Shown one piece after another: positions 23,591 to 34,076 of a DNA stretch of 64,000 nucleotides. Position numbers and translations under genes: made by a program. A model generated the notes under the pieces. It worked only from the letters and a program-made list of their open reading frames with translations, searched no databases and was not told the DNA's origin. Source of the DNA: Auricularia sp. M13 (taxonomy: Eukaryota > Basidiomycota > Agaricomycetes > Auriculariales > Auriculariaceae). The stretch lies in contig CM073200.1 of assembly GCA_037042915.1 (NCBI GenBank), forward strand, positions 3,592,832 to 3,656,831, in the 5' to 3' direction. The first letter of the stretch is position 1. Every line of letters starts with the position of its first letter.

Positions 23591-23928
23591 TTATTCCTAC
23601 CCATGCAGTGTATGTAATTCCGTCCCGCCTTGTAGAGCAGCAGCGTCAATCTGGATCTGGAAATTCCGTGTAACGGGCTGTGCGATGCCTCCAACAATTC
23701 AGCAAAAAAAGCGCGCGGCTGCAGGGTGCAGGCGGCGCAAAGAAATGCATAATGATGAGCTACACACAGAGGGGCCTCCAGTGCGAGAGGAAAGAGCGAT
23801 GCGGGAACAGAGCAAGGGGAGGAGTAACAGGTGCTGTGTGGTATGGAATACATATGCGCGGGGGGCGGTAGAGCACGAAAGACTGGTACGCATATAGAGA
23901 CGGGCTATGGCACATTTTGGGGGCGGCC
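23591..23928. other. Intergenic, convergent 3' ends
   Basis: 338 bp between the stop codons of VPS9 (plus) and the unknown minus-strand gene at 23929-24501. It should hold both terminators and 3' UTRs. No gene or repeat seen. Confidence 0.4.
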
Positions 23929-24501
23929 TCAGATGGACTGCGCGACGGCCGGGCGGGTGAGGATGTCGAGCGACGAGAGCGTCGCGGCGCGGCGCGGCGA
24001 GCGACCCGGCGTCGCGGACGGCGGCGCGACGCGGTCGAAGAGGGAGGAGATGACGGCGACGTGCTCCTGGATCCGGCGCGCGGTGTCCGTCTGCGCCGCG
24101 GGAGCAGTCGTCGGCGAGAGCGGCGCGGCGGGCCCGGCAGTGTTCGGGGTACGCGCGGCCGCCGCGGTCAGCCGGCGCTGCAGCGACGCGAGCTGCGCGG
24201 CCTCGTTGCTGCCCGCGCTCGCCGGCGACGAGAGCGCCGTCGCCGTGTCACTGTCGCCGTCCGTCGACGACGCGTCGTCCTGCTCGGCGCCCGCGGCAGC
24301 GGCCACCGCGTCGATGCTCGCGACCGTCGCGGGCGTGGTGCTCGCGAGCGGGTCGACGATGGCTTCGTACACCATGTCGAGGCCGCCCAGGTGCTCGTCG
24401 TCCGGGTCGAACCGGTTCTGCGGGCTCCAGCGCTGCAGCTTGGTCGGCGCGGGCGGCGGCGCAGGCGGGAGGTAGGCGGTCGACAGGAAGGCACGGCCCA
24501 T
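23929..24501 (-). CDS. Unknown Ala/Pro-rich protein, single exon
   Basis: An uninterrupted reading frame of about 190 codons. I do not recognise the family. The N-terminus is MGRAFLSTAYLPPAPPPAPT, followed by a more ordered stretch (FDPDDEHLGGLDMVYEAIVDP) that looks like a short conserved motif, then Ala/Thr/Ser-rich low-complexity sequence. Codon use is GC-rich like its neighbours. The start at 24501 is the first ATG that avoids a Cys/Phe-rich upstream stretch. The gene is convergent with VPS9. The antisense frame is also open over much of its length, so independent support would be useful. Confidence 0.55.
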   Translation of the reverse strand: MGRAFLSTAYLPPAPPPAPTKLQRWSPQNRFDPDDEHLGGLDMVYEAIVDPLASTTPATVASIDAVAAAAGAEQDDASSTDGDSDTATALSSPASAGSNEAAQLASLQRRLTAAAARTPNTAGPAAPLSPTTAPAAQTDTARRIQEHVAVISSLFDRVAPPSATPGRSPRRAATLSSLDILTRPAVAQSI

Positions 24502-25102
24502 TTTGAGAAATAAGCAGCAAAGTACTTTTGGCTGGAAAATGTACAAGCGAGAGTGTGGTCAACGAGCGGAGTTGGCCGTCCCGGACGCACAATCCAGGGT
24601 CCGCCCGAAGCACAGCCTCATCTATGATCGCCCATATCTTTGCATGCCGGATGTCGTGCTGCTCATCCCGCGAGCATCGCACACGCGTCTCCTGAATCCG
24701 CCCCTGACGGCGCGTGCTGCCTGTTGAAAATAAAGTTTATTTTTTGCTAGTTTTTCCTGTTCCTATGCCATAACAGGCCACATGGCATGTTGCGTGGGAG
24801 TGGCTAAAACTTTAGAAATCCCGCAGCCTGGGGAAAGCGCGCAGCGTGCGGTGCCAGGAGTGCATGTCTTCGCACTGGCCATGTATGAAACACCCGCCTC
24901 TCTCCATGGTGAACGGATGTTCGATGCTGGACAGTGTTGCCGCGATCTACAAGCACATGGCATACAGTGCTTCGTCCAAGTCAGTTCAAGCGCTCGATCC
25001 TGGTGAAACACGCGACCGCAGTTGAGACCGGTTGTTCATGGTGACTGCGTTACGGGGGACCCAGCGGACGTGATTCGCGCCGGGGTAGTGGGGCGGCGGC
25101 TC
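24502..25102. other. Intergenic, nothing recognised
   Basis: About 600 bp upstream of the unknown gene at 23929-24501. It contains a T-rich patch near 24730-24765 and no coding signal I could follow on either strand. Confidence 0.4.
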
Positions 25103-25314
25103 CTAGCCGCCTCTCAGCTCACAGTTTAGTTTCTGGGAAAAGAGCGCACCACTAGACGCCCAATAATAACCCACTGGTGTACCTGACGCGTCCACGGAAG
25201 CCCGAAGGCATTTGCAACGCGCCTCCGCACAACCAGGTGACAGCACTTGTCCGCATTCTGAGACCTGCGATGAATGTCGCATGTGAGGTATACGAAGGAC
25301 AGACGCAGCCGAGC

Positions 25315-26641
25315 TTAGATTGTGCAGAGCAGCTTCCGGACGTAAGCTGTGACTCGGAGACGACGACGCGGGTGTGCACCTATCAGGAATGAGCGGCGAG
25401 CGCTGGCGTACATCAAACCGCAAGCTGCGCACCTCGACGAGCCCGTCACTTGCGTAGTCGGGGAATGCGCAATGTGGCATCCAATTCTGAAGGACATGTC
25501 GTTTTTACGAGTCCCAGGCCTCGTCCGTGTGTCGTGAATGGGTATCCCCGGTCCTACGGTATGCAATAGCCGCGGCGTTTTAGGCGACGGCTCTGGTAGT
25601 GGCGACTCAGTCATTGCGTCGGTCAGCCAATGCTGTACTTACTAACCATGCCGAGGAGTGAGTCCCTGGCCGTGGTCGTGGTGGAAATGGACCGCTGGAC
25701 GGCGAGAAGCCACTCCGACGGGGAGCCACGCATGATGGCTGCCACATGGGCCGGCGCCGGCAGGTTAGGCCTCAAAGGCCATACGCGCGTCCTGTTGGCA
25801 ATGGGTTGAAGTTGGTGGCGACGAAGAAAAGAGGTTCGGCACTGGGGTGACACAAGCTAGAAAGAAATCGGCGATTTTTCTCTGGCCACCGCGGGATGCT
25901 GGCTAGAGGGAAGGCGTCTGGACGGGCGTACTGGTAAGCCAAGTGAAGAGCTGGAAAGCCGTTGAAATCAGTCAAAAACCATGACGACAAACGTGGAGTA
26001 CGTACGGGAATTTGATCAAGTATCTTCGACCAGTAATGTTCAGCTCGTTGCCGGCCACATTGTACGGGGGGAACGGGCGATGTGACATCCTAGCAGATGA
26101 GCTGTGAGGAGGGGGGGAGTGGTTGGAACTCAGCCGACTTCGCAAGCTCGGCGACGAGATTGAGGATGCAGGATAAGCGTGAGGTTCCAGCTTCCCCGGC
26201 CGCCAGTGCCCCCGGCCGACAAGAACATAACCAGCTTTAGACAAAATAGGCAATGCCAGCCACAAAGTCGGAAGTACAAATGGGCGTGAGCGAAGGAAGT
26301 CTTGGTTAACCGCGTGGCCGGGCTGCAGAGCTGTTTGAGCACTTCATAAAGTATATTCATCTCTGGACGCGCGCTCCGACGTGGCCCAAGACGATGGGTA
26401 GCGAAGCGTACTGCGCTGATGCCGCGGCGCTTGGAACGTCACCGATGAGATATCCATGGCCACACAATGGTATCAAAAGCCACTTTGGCATCTCCCGCAA
26501 GCCTGAGACACGCGACTGCCCGAGGACGCCTTTAAGTTGAGTGTGCGCACCTTCAAGAAGAGCCGCCATGTCAAGCCTACGACCCGACTTGGTTACAGAC
26601 TTTCCTATCATGTCGTAAATGTGGTCGAGACGCGCCGCCAT
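25315..26641 (-). CDS. Unresolved gene-like region, unknown protein fragments
   Basis: Several minus-strand frames look protein-coding but do not join cleanly. In 5' to 3' order: RLDHIYDMIGKSVTKSGRR at about 26630; MNILYEVLKQLCSPATRLTK at 26360; YNVAGNELNITGRRYLIKFP at 26065; YARPDAFPLASIPRWPEKN at 25935; PAHVAAIMRGSPSEWLLAV at 25740; and PSPKTPRLLHTVGPGIPIHD at 25590. A one-base T-run correction near 25776-25780 would join two of them, and another near 26357-26360 would join two more. I do not recognise the family. It may be one multi-exon gene damaged by assembly error, or a real pseudogene. Start, stop and splice sites are not reliable. Confidence 0.3.
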
Positions 26642-27420
26642 ATCCTACGCCACGCCTCGCATATTCCCGGGAACCCTGCGCAGCTGAGAAGACTTCGAAC
26701 GACTCGTAGTGACGATGCCTTTCTGCTTCGAAACACCGTCCCGCGGGCGTTCCTGAGCGTGCTGCCGCTGGAACACACGGTCCAGCGCATTCACTCCATA
26801 CAGAAAGTTATATTTGCGCCGCCGCCGCCACCCAGGGAGAGAATTTGGTGAGGCAACAGGCCCACACGAGCGCTAGCTGTAGACCATGTTGAGCGATGAA
26901 TGCAACGCGAAAAGGCTGTCGTGGCAATTTCCTTTGGAAGGACGGAGCCGCAACAGACACCCAGTGTTGAGCCTCTAGGTCCAGTGGCTGGTTATCTAAC
27001 CGAAAATATGTCATTCAGGAGCGCAGGGCTAGGCAGACGCCGCAAAGGGGCAATGCTGAGCAGAAATATTAGCCGGCGGAGCGGCGAGCAAGCAGCGACG
27101 CTGGCCATTAGCGGCATGAAGCCAAGGTAACTGAATATCATTGATTAACCCGGAGAACTCCAGAGAAGCTAGGCAGGTCCCATGGGTCGGAAATGCTTCG
27201 TCGCGAATTCAGGCTGAAGCTCGCCATAGCATGTGGTTGTCAAGAAGCTGCAGGACCGCCAGGCAGCGTACATCCGGCTGCGCAAGTCTAGAACGGACGC
27301 GTAACGGTATTCGTCGTGGAAAAGCCAGATGCGCATGCGAGCGGAAGCCAGTTGCCGAGGTGAATGAAAGTGGAAGAGAACGACTTCGGCTGAGCCCGCG
27401 CCGCCGCGCAGGGTTTCGCT

Positions 27421-28348
27421 CAATGTCAACAGTAACGGTCTTTGTGCTCTCGCCGGATACGCGGTCTGAGCGTCGCTTCGATCTGGGGATCACGGTGGGC
27501 AGGCTCAAGGTTCGCTCGCGCCGTCCGCCACCGCCCGCTTCTGATAATCTGGCGTGCAGGAACGCCTCGAGATCATCACAGGCATCCCGTCCTCTTCGCA
27601 GCTCATCGGCTGTATCGCTCGGAAGATGACACTGAGCCCATACTCACGCTCGATGATGACAACCGGCCGCTGGGGTATTACGACGTCAAAGACTGGCAGA
27701 CGCTCAAGGTCTGTGCAAGTCGATCGAATATGACGCGCGGTAGTCAGCTTATGGCACGATTGCAGGTGCAAGACCTCAACCCATCGGCCTCGTTCACCGG
27801 GCAGCTCACAGATGTCTCGCAAGTCGAAAAATTCGAGCTGACGGACCAGGAATACGCCCAGCGCCGCGGTGCGCACCAGCCGGTCAAGTCAACGCATATG
27901 TTTAATGCGTGCCTGCAGACACGGTTCTGGCGTACAAACAACGCAATAAGATTGGGAGATTTGCCAAAGCCGCCCAGGGGGAGGAAGCCGCCCCTCCGCA
28001 GCCCGCGCTGGACCCTGCCATCGTACCCGGCGCGCGCTGCGAGATTGACAGAGGCGGAGAGCTGCAGAAGCGCGGCACGATACGATATGTCGGAGAGACG
28101 CGCTTCGCCAAGGGCACGTGGGTTGGGGTTGAATACGATGAACCCCTGGGCAAGAACGACGGATCGTGCGTAGCATGCTGCGAGCGCTGGAGCGTGCTCG
28201 GCTGACTGAATAATACCATAGGGTCGAAGGCGTGCGGTACTTTTCGTGCCTGCCGTCGCGGGGGGCCTTCGTGCGGCCGGAGCGCGTCACTGTGGGGGAC
28301 TTTCCCGAGGTGCCTCTGGATTTGGAGCTGGACGATGAGGAGATGTGA
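27421..28348 (+). CDS. ALF1: Tubulin-folding cofactor B (ALF1/TBCB)
   Basis: About 235 residues in five exons. The N-terminal ubiquitin-like domain starts [20 protein letters not shown] and runs to [14 protein letters not shown]. The middle has [21 protein letters not shown], a TBCB hallmark. The C-terminal CAP-Gly domain shows [20 protein letters not shown] and [17 protein letters not shown]. The protein ends in an acidic ELDDEEM tail, like the EEY-type ends that CAP-Gly domains read. TBCB captures alpha-tubulin during folding. One base is missing at 27608-27610, where LIG and [10 protein letters not shown] are in different frames. The minus strand here overlaps an unsupported open frame. 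Confidence 0.92.
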
Positions 28349-28928
28349 TGCCGTCGGGTGTATCAAAGCTGTGCAGTCCGGCCTCCGCTGTCAACGCCGC
28401 CGTTCTTGTTCGAGAGATCACCCGGGACGCTTCAGGCAGCGACTGCAGTTGAGGAGGACTAGGAGTCATGGCCTCCGCGTGCTTGACCCGTGTTTCTCAG
28501 CAAGGCACGCGCAGCTCCGTCACTGAGAAGTCCGGTTTTGCCGTTGACATGCCCTCACGGCACCGGCACGAGGGGCAGAGCCTCCGCTCTTGTTGTGGCA
28601 CAAAAGAGTAAGTCCGGGTGTAGCACTTAAGATGGAACTCGGTGAGCGCTCCTGCAATTCGGCCCAGTCTCTGTCACGCCATGTTACGCTTCCCCGTGGA
28701 TGCGCGAACCTCTCGCTTCTCTCAGACTGACCCGCTTCGCCCGTCGTCTCCCCACGATCGGCGACGATCTTGGTTCTCGGCTGTGTGCTGGCATCTTTGC
28801 GTTGATCGACAGTGCGTCCTTCCCCTGGAACATACAAGTAACGCGCTCCTTTTCAAGGGCGTCCGCCCTGCCTTCTTTTCTTCTTCCCCACTCAGCCACT
28901 CGCTGTCAACTCTCCCTGCTTGCACGCG
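28349..28928. promoter_or_regulatory. Intergenic, TBCB 3' side and zinc-finger gene promoter
   Basis: 580 bp between the TBCB stop and the next start codon on the same strand. The last 70 bp before the ATG (28860-28928) are strongly pyrimidine-rich (CTTCTTTTCTTCTTCCCC), a common core-promoter or leader feature of fungal housekeeping genes. No gene recognised in the rest. Confidence 0.45.
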
Positions 28929-29409
28929 ATGTCGTCTCATGGCCAACAGGGCGGAGGCTCCTCGTCGTCGTACTACGTAAATCCCCCATTACGTGCGCAA
29001 AGCATAATCTGACATTTGACAGTATGGCAGCGGTGGTGGCGGTCAGCAACAGCAGCAACAGCAACAGCAGCGTCCTCCTCCACAGGACCCAGAATGGCGC
29101 TGCCTGAAATGCGGCCAATACATATCGTCCATCCGCAGCGAAGCGGAGGCCCACAATCGCGTCTGCAACGGCCGTTGCATCTGGGTGTGCAAGTACGTGC
29201 CTTGCATGTTCCCTCTGACGACGGCTAATCAGTCTGATTCGCTCAGGTACTGCCGCGCAGAGTTTGAGGATTCTACTGTCGCGGAGCAGCATGTTTACCA
29301 GTGCGTCCCTCAGAGATTCCCTCGCTCTGTGTATGCCGATGACGCCGCGCACAGGCACTGGAATCAGATGGGCACGAGCAGCCAGAACCAGAATACTTGG
29401 GGAAATTGA
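28929..29409 (+). CDS. Small zinc-finger protein, unknown function
   Basis: Four exons encode about 110 residues. After a Ser/Gly start and a run of nine Gln comes CLKCGQYISSIRSEAEAHN, then CNGRCIWVCKYC, then AEQHVYQHWNQM. The Cys and His spacing (CxxC, HxxxC, CxxxC, CxxC, H) suggests one or two zinc sites. Introns of 45-55 nt fit in phase, and the frame is intact up to the stop at 29407-29409. I do not recognise a named family; a nucleic-acid or ubiquitin-binding zinc finger is plausible. Its 3' end lies only 40 bp from the convergent gene at 29450. Confidence 0.72.
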
Positions 29410-29449
29410 CTGGGAGCGCGCTCTCCTCCCAGGCTTCGGGCGCGCGCGA

Positions 29450-29928
29450 TTAACGTGACTGTACCGTTTCGAGGAATTTTGCGTTTCCTTCACCCTTACC
29501 CTCGTGGTGTCGCCGTAAGACGCGGTCGCCGAGGACGAAATCCACATGTACGACAGAGTATCTAGAGAATGCGACGATCATGTTCAGAGCCGTAACAACG
29601 ATGCCAACCATGACTACACCGTCAGTGTGTGACGAAAAGAGATCCCAAGTTTCAGTATACTGGGAGATGACACCATACGTGTGAGTCACTGAGCGAAAGA
29701 GAAATCCTGAGGAGACAGCTCACTGCAAGCCGGTTGAGCCTTGGTGCCGCGATTTCTGAAAAGGTCGAGGACAGGCGGTGTGCTGGATCCGTTCCGGTGT
29801 AGGTTGAGCGTGGGATAGCCCACAGCAGGGAATATCTTCATTAGCGCATCCGCGCGATATGATTTTCCAGGACGCAGTATAGGCCAGATTGACATGCTTG
29901 TCACGAGGCGCGCGCCTCGTTTGGGCAT
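29450..29928 (-). CDS. Unknown protein with one hydrophobic segment
   Basis: The first exon reads MPKRGARLVTSMSIWPILRP and includes IFPAVGYPTLNLHRNGSSTP. The second includes DGVVMVGIVVTALNMIVAF, a likely membrane helix, and a basic C-terminus. Joining them needs a 35-nt intron (29689-29723; GTGAGC donor, CGCTCAG acceptor), unusually short. Read without it, the first exon stops at once after the splice point. No family was recognised. The gene is convergent with the zinc-finger gene and divergent from SNT2. Confidence 0.45.
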
Positions 29929-30301
29929 CTCAGCCAGCAGTCGTCATGCCGGAAAAATTGCGCAAGAGCATTCATATCGGCACCAACATTTTCCTGATAT
30001 TTCAGGCGAGTATCTGAGGAAGAGACCGTCGATTCGACATGCTCCGGCTGTCACAGGAAAGGCTCCGGGCGAGTGGCAGCCGAGTGAATGTCGGACCTTC
30101 AATCCAGCTCTTCCCGACACTCTTGTTTCCACCGCAGAGGAACGGGCTGACGGAGTCACCCCTTATCCAGATCTTTGCGTAGTCCTAATCTACGCGCGCT
30201 GACGTAGATATTGCGTGCGTATACTCGCGTCCAAATCGGGTGGCGGTCGCCTCGTCCGGCAGGTGTGTTGACTGACATTTGGGCAGCTCGCTATCACCAG
30301 A
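29929..30301. promoter_or_regulatory. Divergent intergenic region upstream of SNT2
   Basis: 373 bp between an unknown minus-strand gene and the SNT2 start. It contains no recognised gene. A further 5' coding exon of SNT2 cannot be excluded. Confidence 0.35.
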
Positions 30302-33300
30302 ATGGAGCCGTACTGGACTTTGAAGAGCGGCGAACGCCTGCACATAAACGGTATTTCCTGCGCAACTTGTTGGGGAATTTATACTAAGTATAATATAATC
30401 CCAGATCATGTCTACGTTTCGCCTCCGTGGGACATGCGCGAGGGAACGCCGTACTCTATTGCCCGCATCATGGAGTTTCTGCCTCCGAAAGATGCAGAGC
30501 AGAATACCAAAGGCAAAGGCAAAGAGCGTTGGGCGCGCGTCCGGGTCGCCTGGTTCTACCGGCCAGGCGACGTGACGGAACGCCAGGTGTCGGACTCACG
30601 TTTGCTGCTGGCCGCCATCTTCTCGGAGGTCGTTCCGATCAGCCAGCTCCGCGCGAAATGCTACATCCGCCACAAAGACAAGATCGCAGACCTCGTCGCC
30701 TGGAAAAAGAAACCAGATAGGTTCTACTTTCACAAGGCATTTGATCCGTATATCAAGAAGGAATTCGAGGTCCTGCTCAGTACGGATGTTACAAATCGTG
30801 CGTCGCCGTGTGCCTGGATCTTTTTGCCTCCGCTGTCAGACTTAGTCTGATCCCGCGCGCCCACAGTTCCGCGCAAGATCAAGGAGGTCCTCTGCTCGCG
30901 CTATGAGTTCATCGTCTGTGAAAAGGAGGTTGTTGCCGAGCTCACCGACGTGGTCCATCTATGCGACACTTGCAACGAGTGGTGTGCCAGGTTCGCCGCC
31001 ATGCTGTCGGGCTGAAGGCACGGAATTTAACTGCAATGTTTGCAGCGCGGATTCAGTTCGCTGCGACAGCTGCAAGAAATACTTTCATATGGCCTGCGTT
31101 CAACCGCCTCTGTCAGCGAAGCCGTCCCGCGGGTATGGTTGGAGTTGCGCGACCTGTGCTCGCCGGCACGAAGAAGACGTAGATGCTCACGACGTTCGGC
31201 ACGACACTCCTCCGGTGCGACGACCCATCGGGCGCCCTCCCAAGGCCAAGAAGGCTACTGAGAGGCTTAGTTCCCTTGCTGACGACAAGGAGGCGGATGA
31301 TCACTACTTCAAGATGTGGCCCCTCCGCTACTTTGGGTAAGTACCGGATAGCACTCGAGGATATCATCTGCTCAAGCTGGAGACGCAGTCAATACACCGT
31401 GGCAGAAGACACTCTCGGTATGTCCTAATGCACCTACTATAGATCTTTGCTCACTGTCCGAAGATCCCAACGACTTGATCTTTCCTCGTGCGGCTACCCG
31501 CGTGGGGCCGAGATTTCAAGCAGTAGTCCCCAATATAGGCGAGAAGCTGCGTATGTGCTAATCCAGGTCTGAATCTCGCCGCAGCCTGACCTTTAATTGG
31601 ATGTGTAGCTGAGGAAATTCAAGAGCGTGGCAACCACGCAACCATCGAAATCTACAGTTGGGTATGCCACATGCCCGAAGCAGCGCGTGAGTACTTCGTT
31701 TTTTTTGTGCGCGCAACGATTCTGACATAAAAGTAGAACACGAGGGTACGTTTACAGCGCTAGCCACAGTCAGCTGCATGGCTAAAGATTCCCGTTTTGC
31801 AACAGTTGAACAAAGGAAGGCCGTGCTGACTAGTCGACGCGATATGCTCTATAGCGTGGACTACCTCACCGAAGCGATTTTCCGGCTCTCGACTGCATTC
31901 ATTACCAAACAGCCTATGACGTCTGTTTCGTTGAAAAATCCCACTAGGATGCTGAAGGTACGCATCTTGTTTTGTCGCCGTGCCCGAACGATCTTCTAAT
32001 AGCTTGCTTACAGTGGAAGAAGACTGAAACTCGGTGGATAGATCGTGAATGGAATGACGAGGAAATTAAGAACTTCAACGCCGCTGCACACGAGTACGGC
32101 GGCGAATTGCGACTGGTTCGAGATGAAGTACCGAGCCGTACCATGCCCGAGATTGTGCGCTACTTCGGCAAGTGGAAGAAGTAAGCTGCCCGTCTCGTGA
32201 ACATGCTCTATCGTCTCCGCAGATTAATGACTTCTAATTCAGTGCCCAGCTACGTCTGCAGCATCGCCAAGCGCAGCTGTTTGACCTCCCGGCAACAAAG
32301 CATCGCCGCCACGCGTCCGAGTCCGACGACGAGGGTTCTGTTATCCGCTTCGACCAGGAGAGTGCCCAGCCTGCTACTATTTTCTGCGGCTCGTGTCGCA
32401 CACGCGACTCGGCGGTCTGGTGGAAGGCTCCGAAATCGCTGCAGAGCTCGGTGTTGTGCGACGTATGCGGTCTGAACTGGCGCAAGTACGGCGACCATGG
32501 ATACAGTCGCATCAATCGCGACGACCTCGTCGCCGCAAAGCGTGTCGCCGAGAAGCGCGAGGGTACCCCCCTCACTGCTGTTAATGCCAAGCGACAGAAG
32601 GTGCGCATGCCGCTTTCGCTATGAAGCGAGGTGAGCTCATTCCGGTGGACAGCTGGGCCCTCTTTCCGGAGACAGCACGCCCACACCCCCTCCTCCATAC
32701 GGCAAACAACCGACGTGCCAGTGCTGCAAACGGGCCAACGCGCAGGGCCGCGTGCTCAAATGCAAGAAATGCGCGCTTACGGTGCATGCTGGCGAGTTAT
32801 CAAATCTGATTGCGTGTCTGGGGACGCGATAGCTGACGGATTTTTTTACGTATCGTTAGCCACGGCAGGCGCAATCTACGACGAGGAGACGGCCGCCGAT
32901 TGGTTGTGCGATCTTTGCCTGAACGAGACGACTCTGGAGGCCTCCTTGGTGCGCGGAAGCTGAACTGGATGCCGCAGGAGTAGTAATGCTTACCCTATGC
33001 AGACCTTCGAGTGCATGCTGTGCCCGCGGTCGACGGCGGACAAACGGGGCGCGCTGAACAGCGCGGCCAGTAAGCGCGATAACGGCTTCTTGCGCTCGGC
33101 CAAAGCGACTGAGGGCCAGGGCTGGGTGCACACCCTCTGCTCAGTCTTCCATCCGGATGTGCAGTACGCCGACTCGGTGCTACTTCGCACCGTCGAAGGC
33201 GTCAGCACCATACCGTCATCGCGTTGGTCTGCTGTGCGTGCCTAATGCATCCCAGCTGCGGTTCATCTGACCTTGCTTGGATTATATTTTTCCAGATGTG

Positions 33301-33995
33301 CAATATCTGCGGCCTACGGGAGGGAGCGGTCATCCGGTGCTCTGAATGCAACGTCGACCTGCACGCGTCGTGCGGCTGGAAAACGGGGTTCAAGTTCGGG
33401 TTTGAAATGCAGGCGGTAAGCAGGCGTCCTGTTCGATTTCCGCCATCCCCTCATAGTTGCGTCATTCTAGGTGAAGCCCTCGAAGCGCGACGTGACGGCT
33501 GTCGTTTTCCGTGGATCCAGCGGGGTGCTAGTGCCCTACGTGAGCTGCCCGCACCATAACCAAGACACGAAGCGCATTTTCTCGCTGTGCGACCTCAACC
33601 ATACTGGCGAGGTAGGGATGCTCTCGTTGTCAGGCTCAGGCACTCATCTTGTTTCCCAGACTGTATTGCAGCTGTACAGCCGGACGTACAAGCAGATCGC
33701 GGCCGGCCACTCGTATCCGTTGTTGCGCAAGGCGCGCCGACTCGACACGCTCATCCCGCACACGAACCCGCAGAATGAGCGACAGGCGCGGCAGCTCGAC
33801 CCGAACGCTGTGAGGAACGCCACGGACCAGCGCTGCGTGCAGTGCAACACCGAGTTCTCGCCCATGTTCTATCCCACGGAGGGCGGGCATATGTGCCATC
33901 GGTGCCACTGGACGATAGAGAACGCCACGCCCAAGGGTGCTAGTACGCTCCTTCCTTCCGAGGCTTCCGCACTCGTAGCTCCTGCTGGTGCGTAG
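30302..33995 (+). CDS. SNT2: SNT2-like chromatin regulator: BAH, PHD, SANT, GATA-like and extended PHD fingers
   Basis: About 950 residues in some 16 exons. Domains in order: BAH (DHVYVSPPWDMREGTPYSIA to FDPYIKKEFEVLL); PHD finger (CDTCNEWC, then CDSCKKYFHMACVQPPL and CATC); an ELM2-like stretch (RVGPRFQAVVPNIG); SANT/Myb (REWNDEEIKNFNAAAHEYGG); a GATA-like finger (CGSCRTRDSAVWWKAP, then CDVCGLNWRKYGD); and a second PHD plus extended PHD (CDLCLNE, CMLCPRS, WVHTLCSVFHPDVQY, CSECNVDLHASCGW). This is the architecture of yeast Snt2, which sits in a complex with Ecm5 and Rpd3 and binds modified histone H3. One intron (32792-32859) starts with GC. All junctions are in phase. The N-terminus may be incomplete. 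Confidence 0.88.
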
Positions 33996-34076
33996 TCTCG
34001 CTCGCCATGTACCCTGAGGATGTAGAAAAGATGTATGTATATAGCCGTAAAACATAGCGCAGAGGTTTTACAGAGG

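Noticed and set aside
22735-23853. 372-codon open frame on the minus strand opposite VPS9
   Set aside because: It is antisense to the GC-rich Pro/Gln linker and CUE domain of VPS9, is extremely Cys/Ser/Gly-rich and has no family resemblance; a GC-driven shadow.
27169-27429. Minus-strand gene overlapping the TBCB start
   Set aside because: The open frame overlaps TBCB exon 1 and has no splice partner that gives a known protein; only its lower part could belong to the unresolved region.
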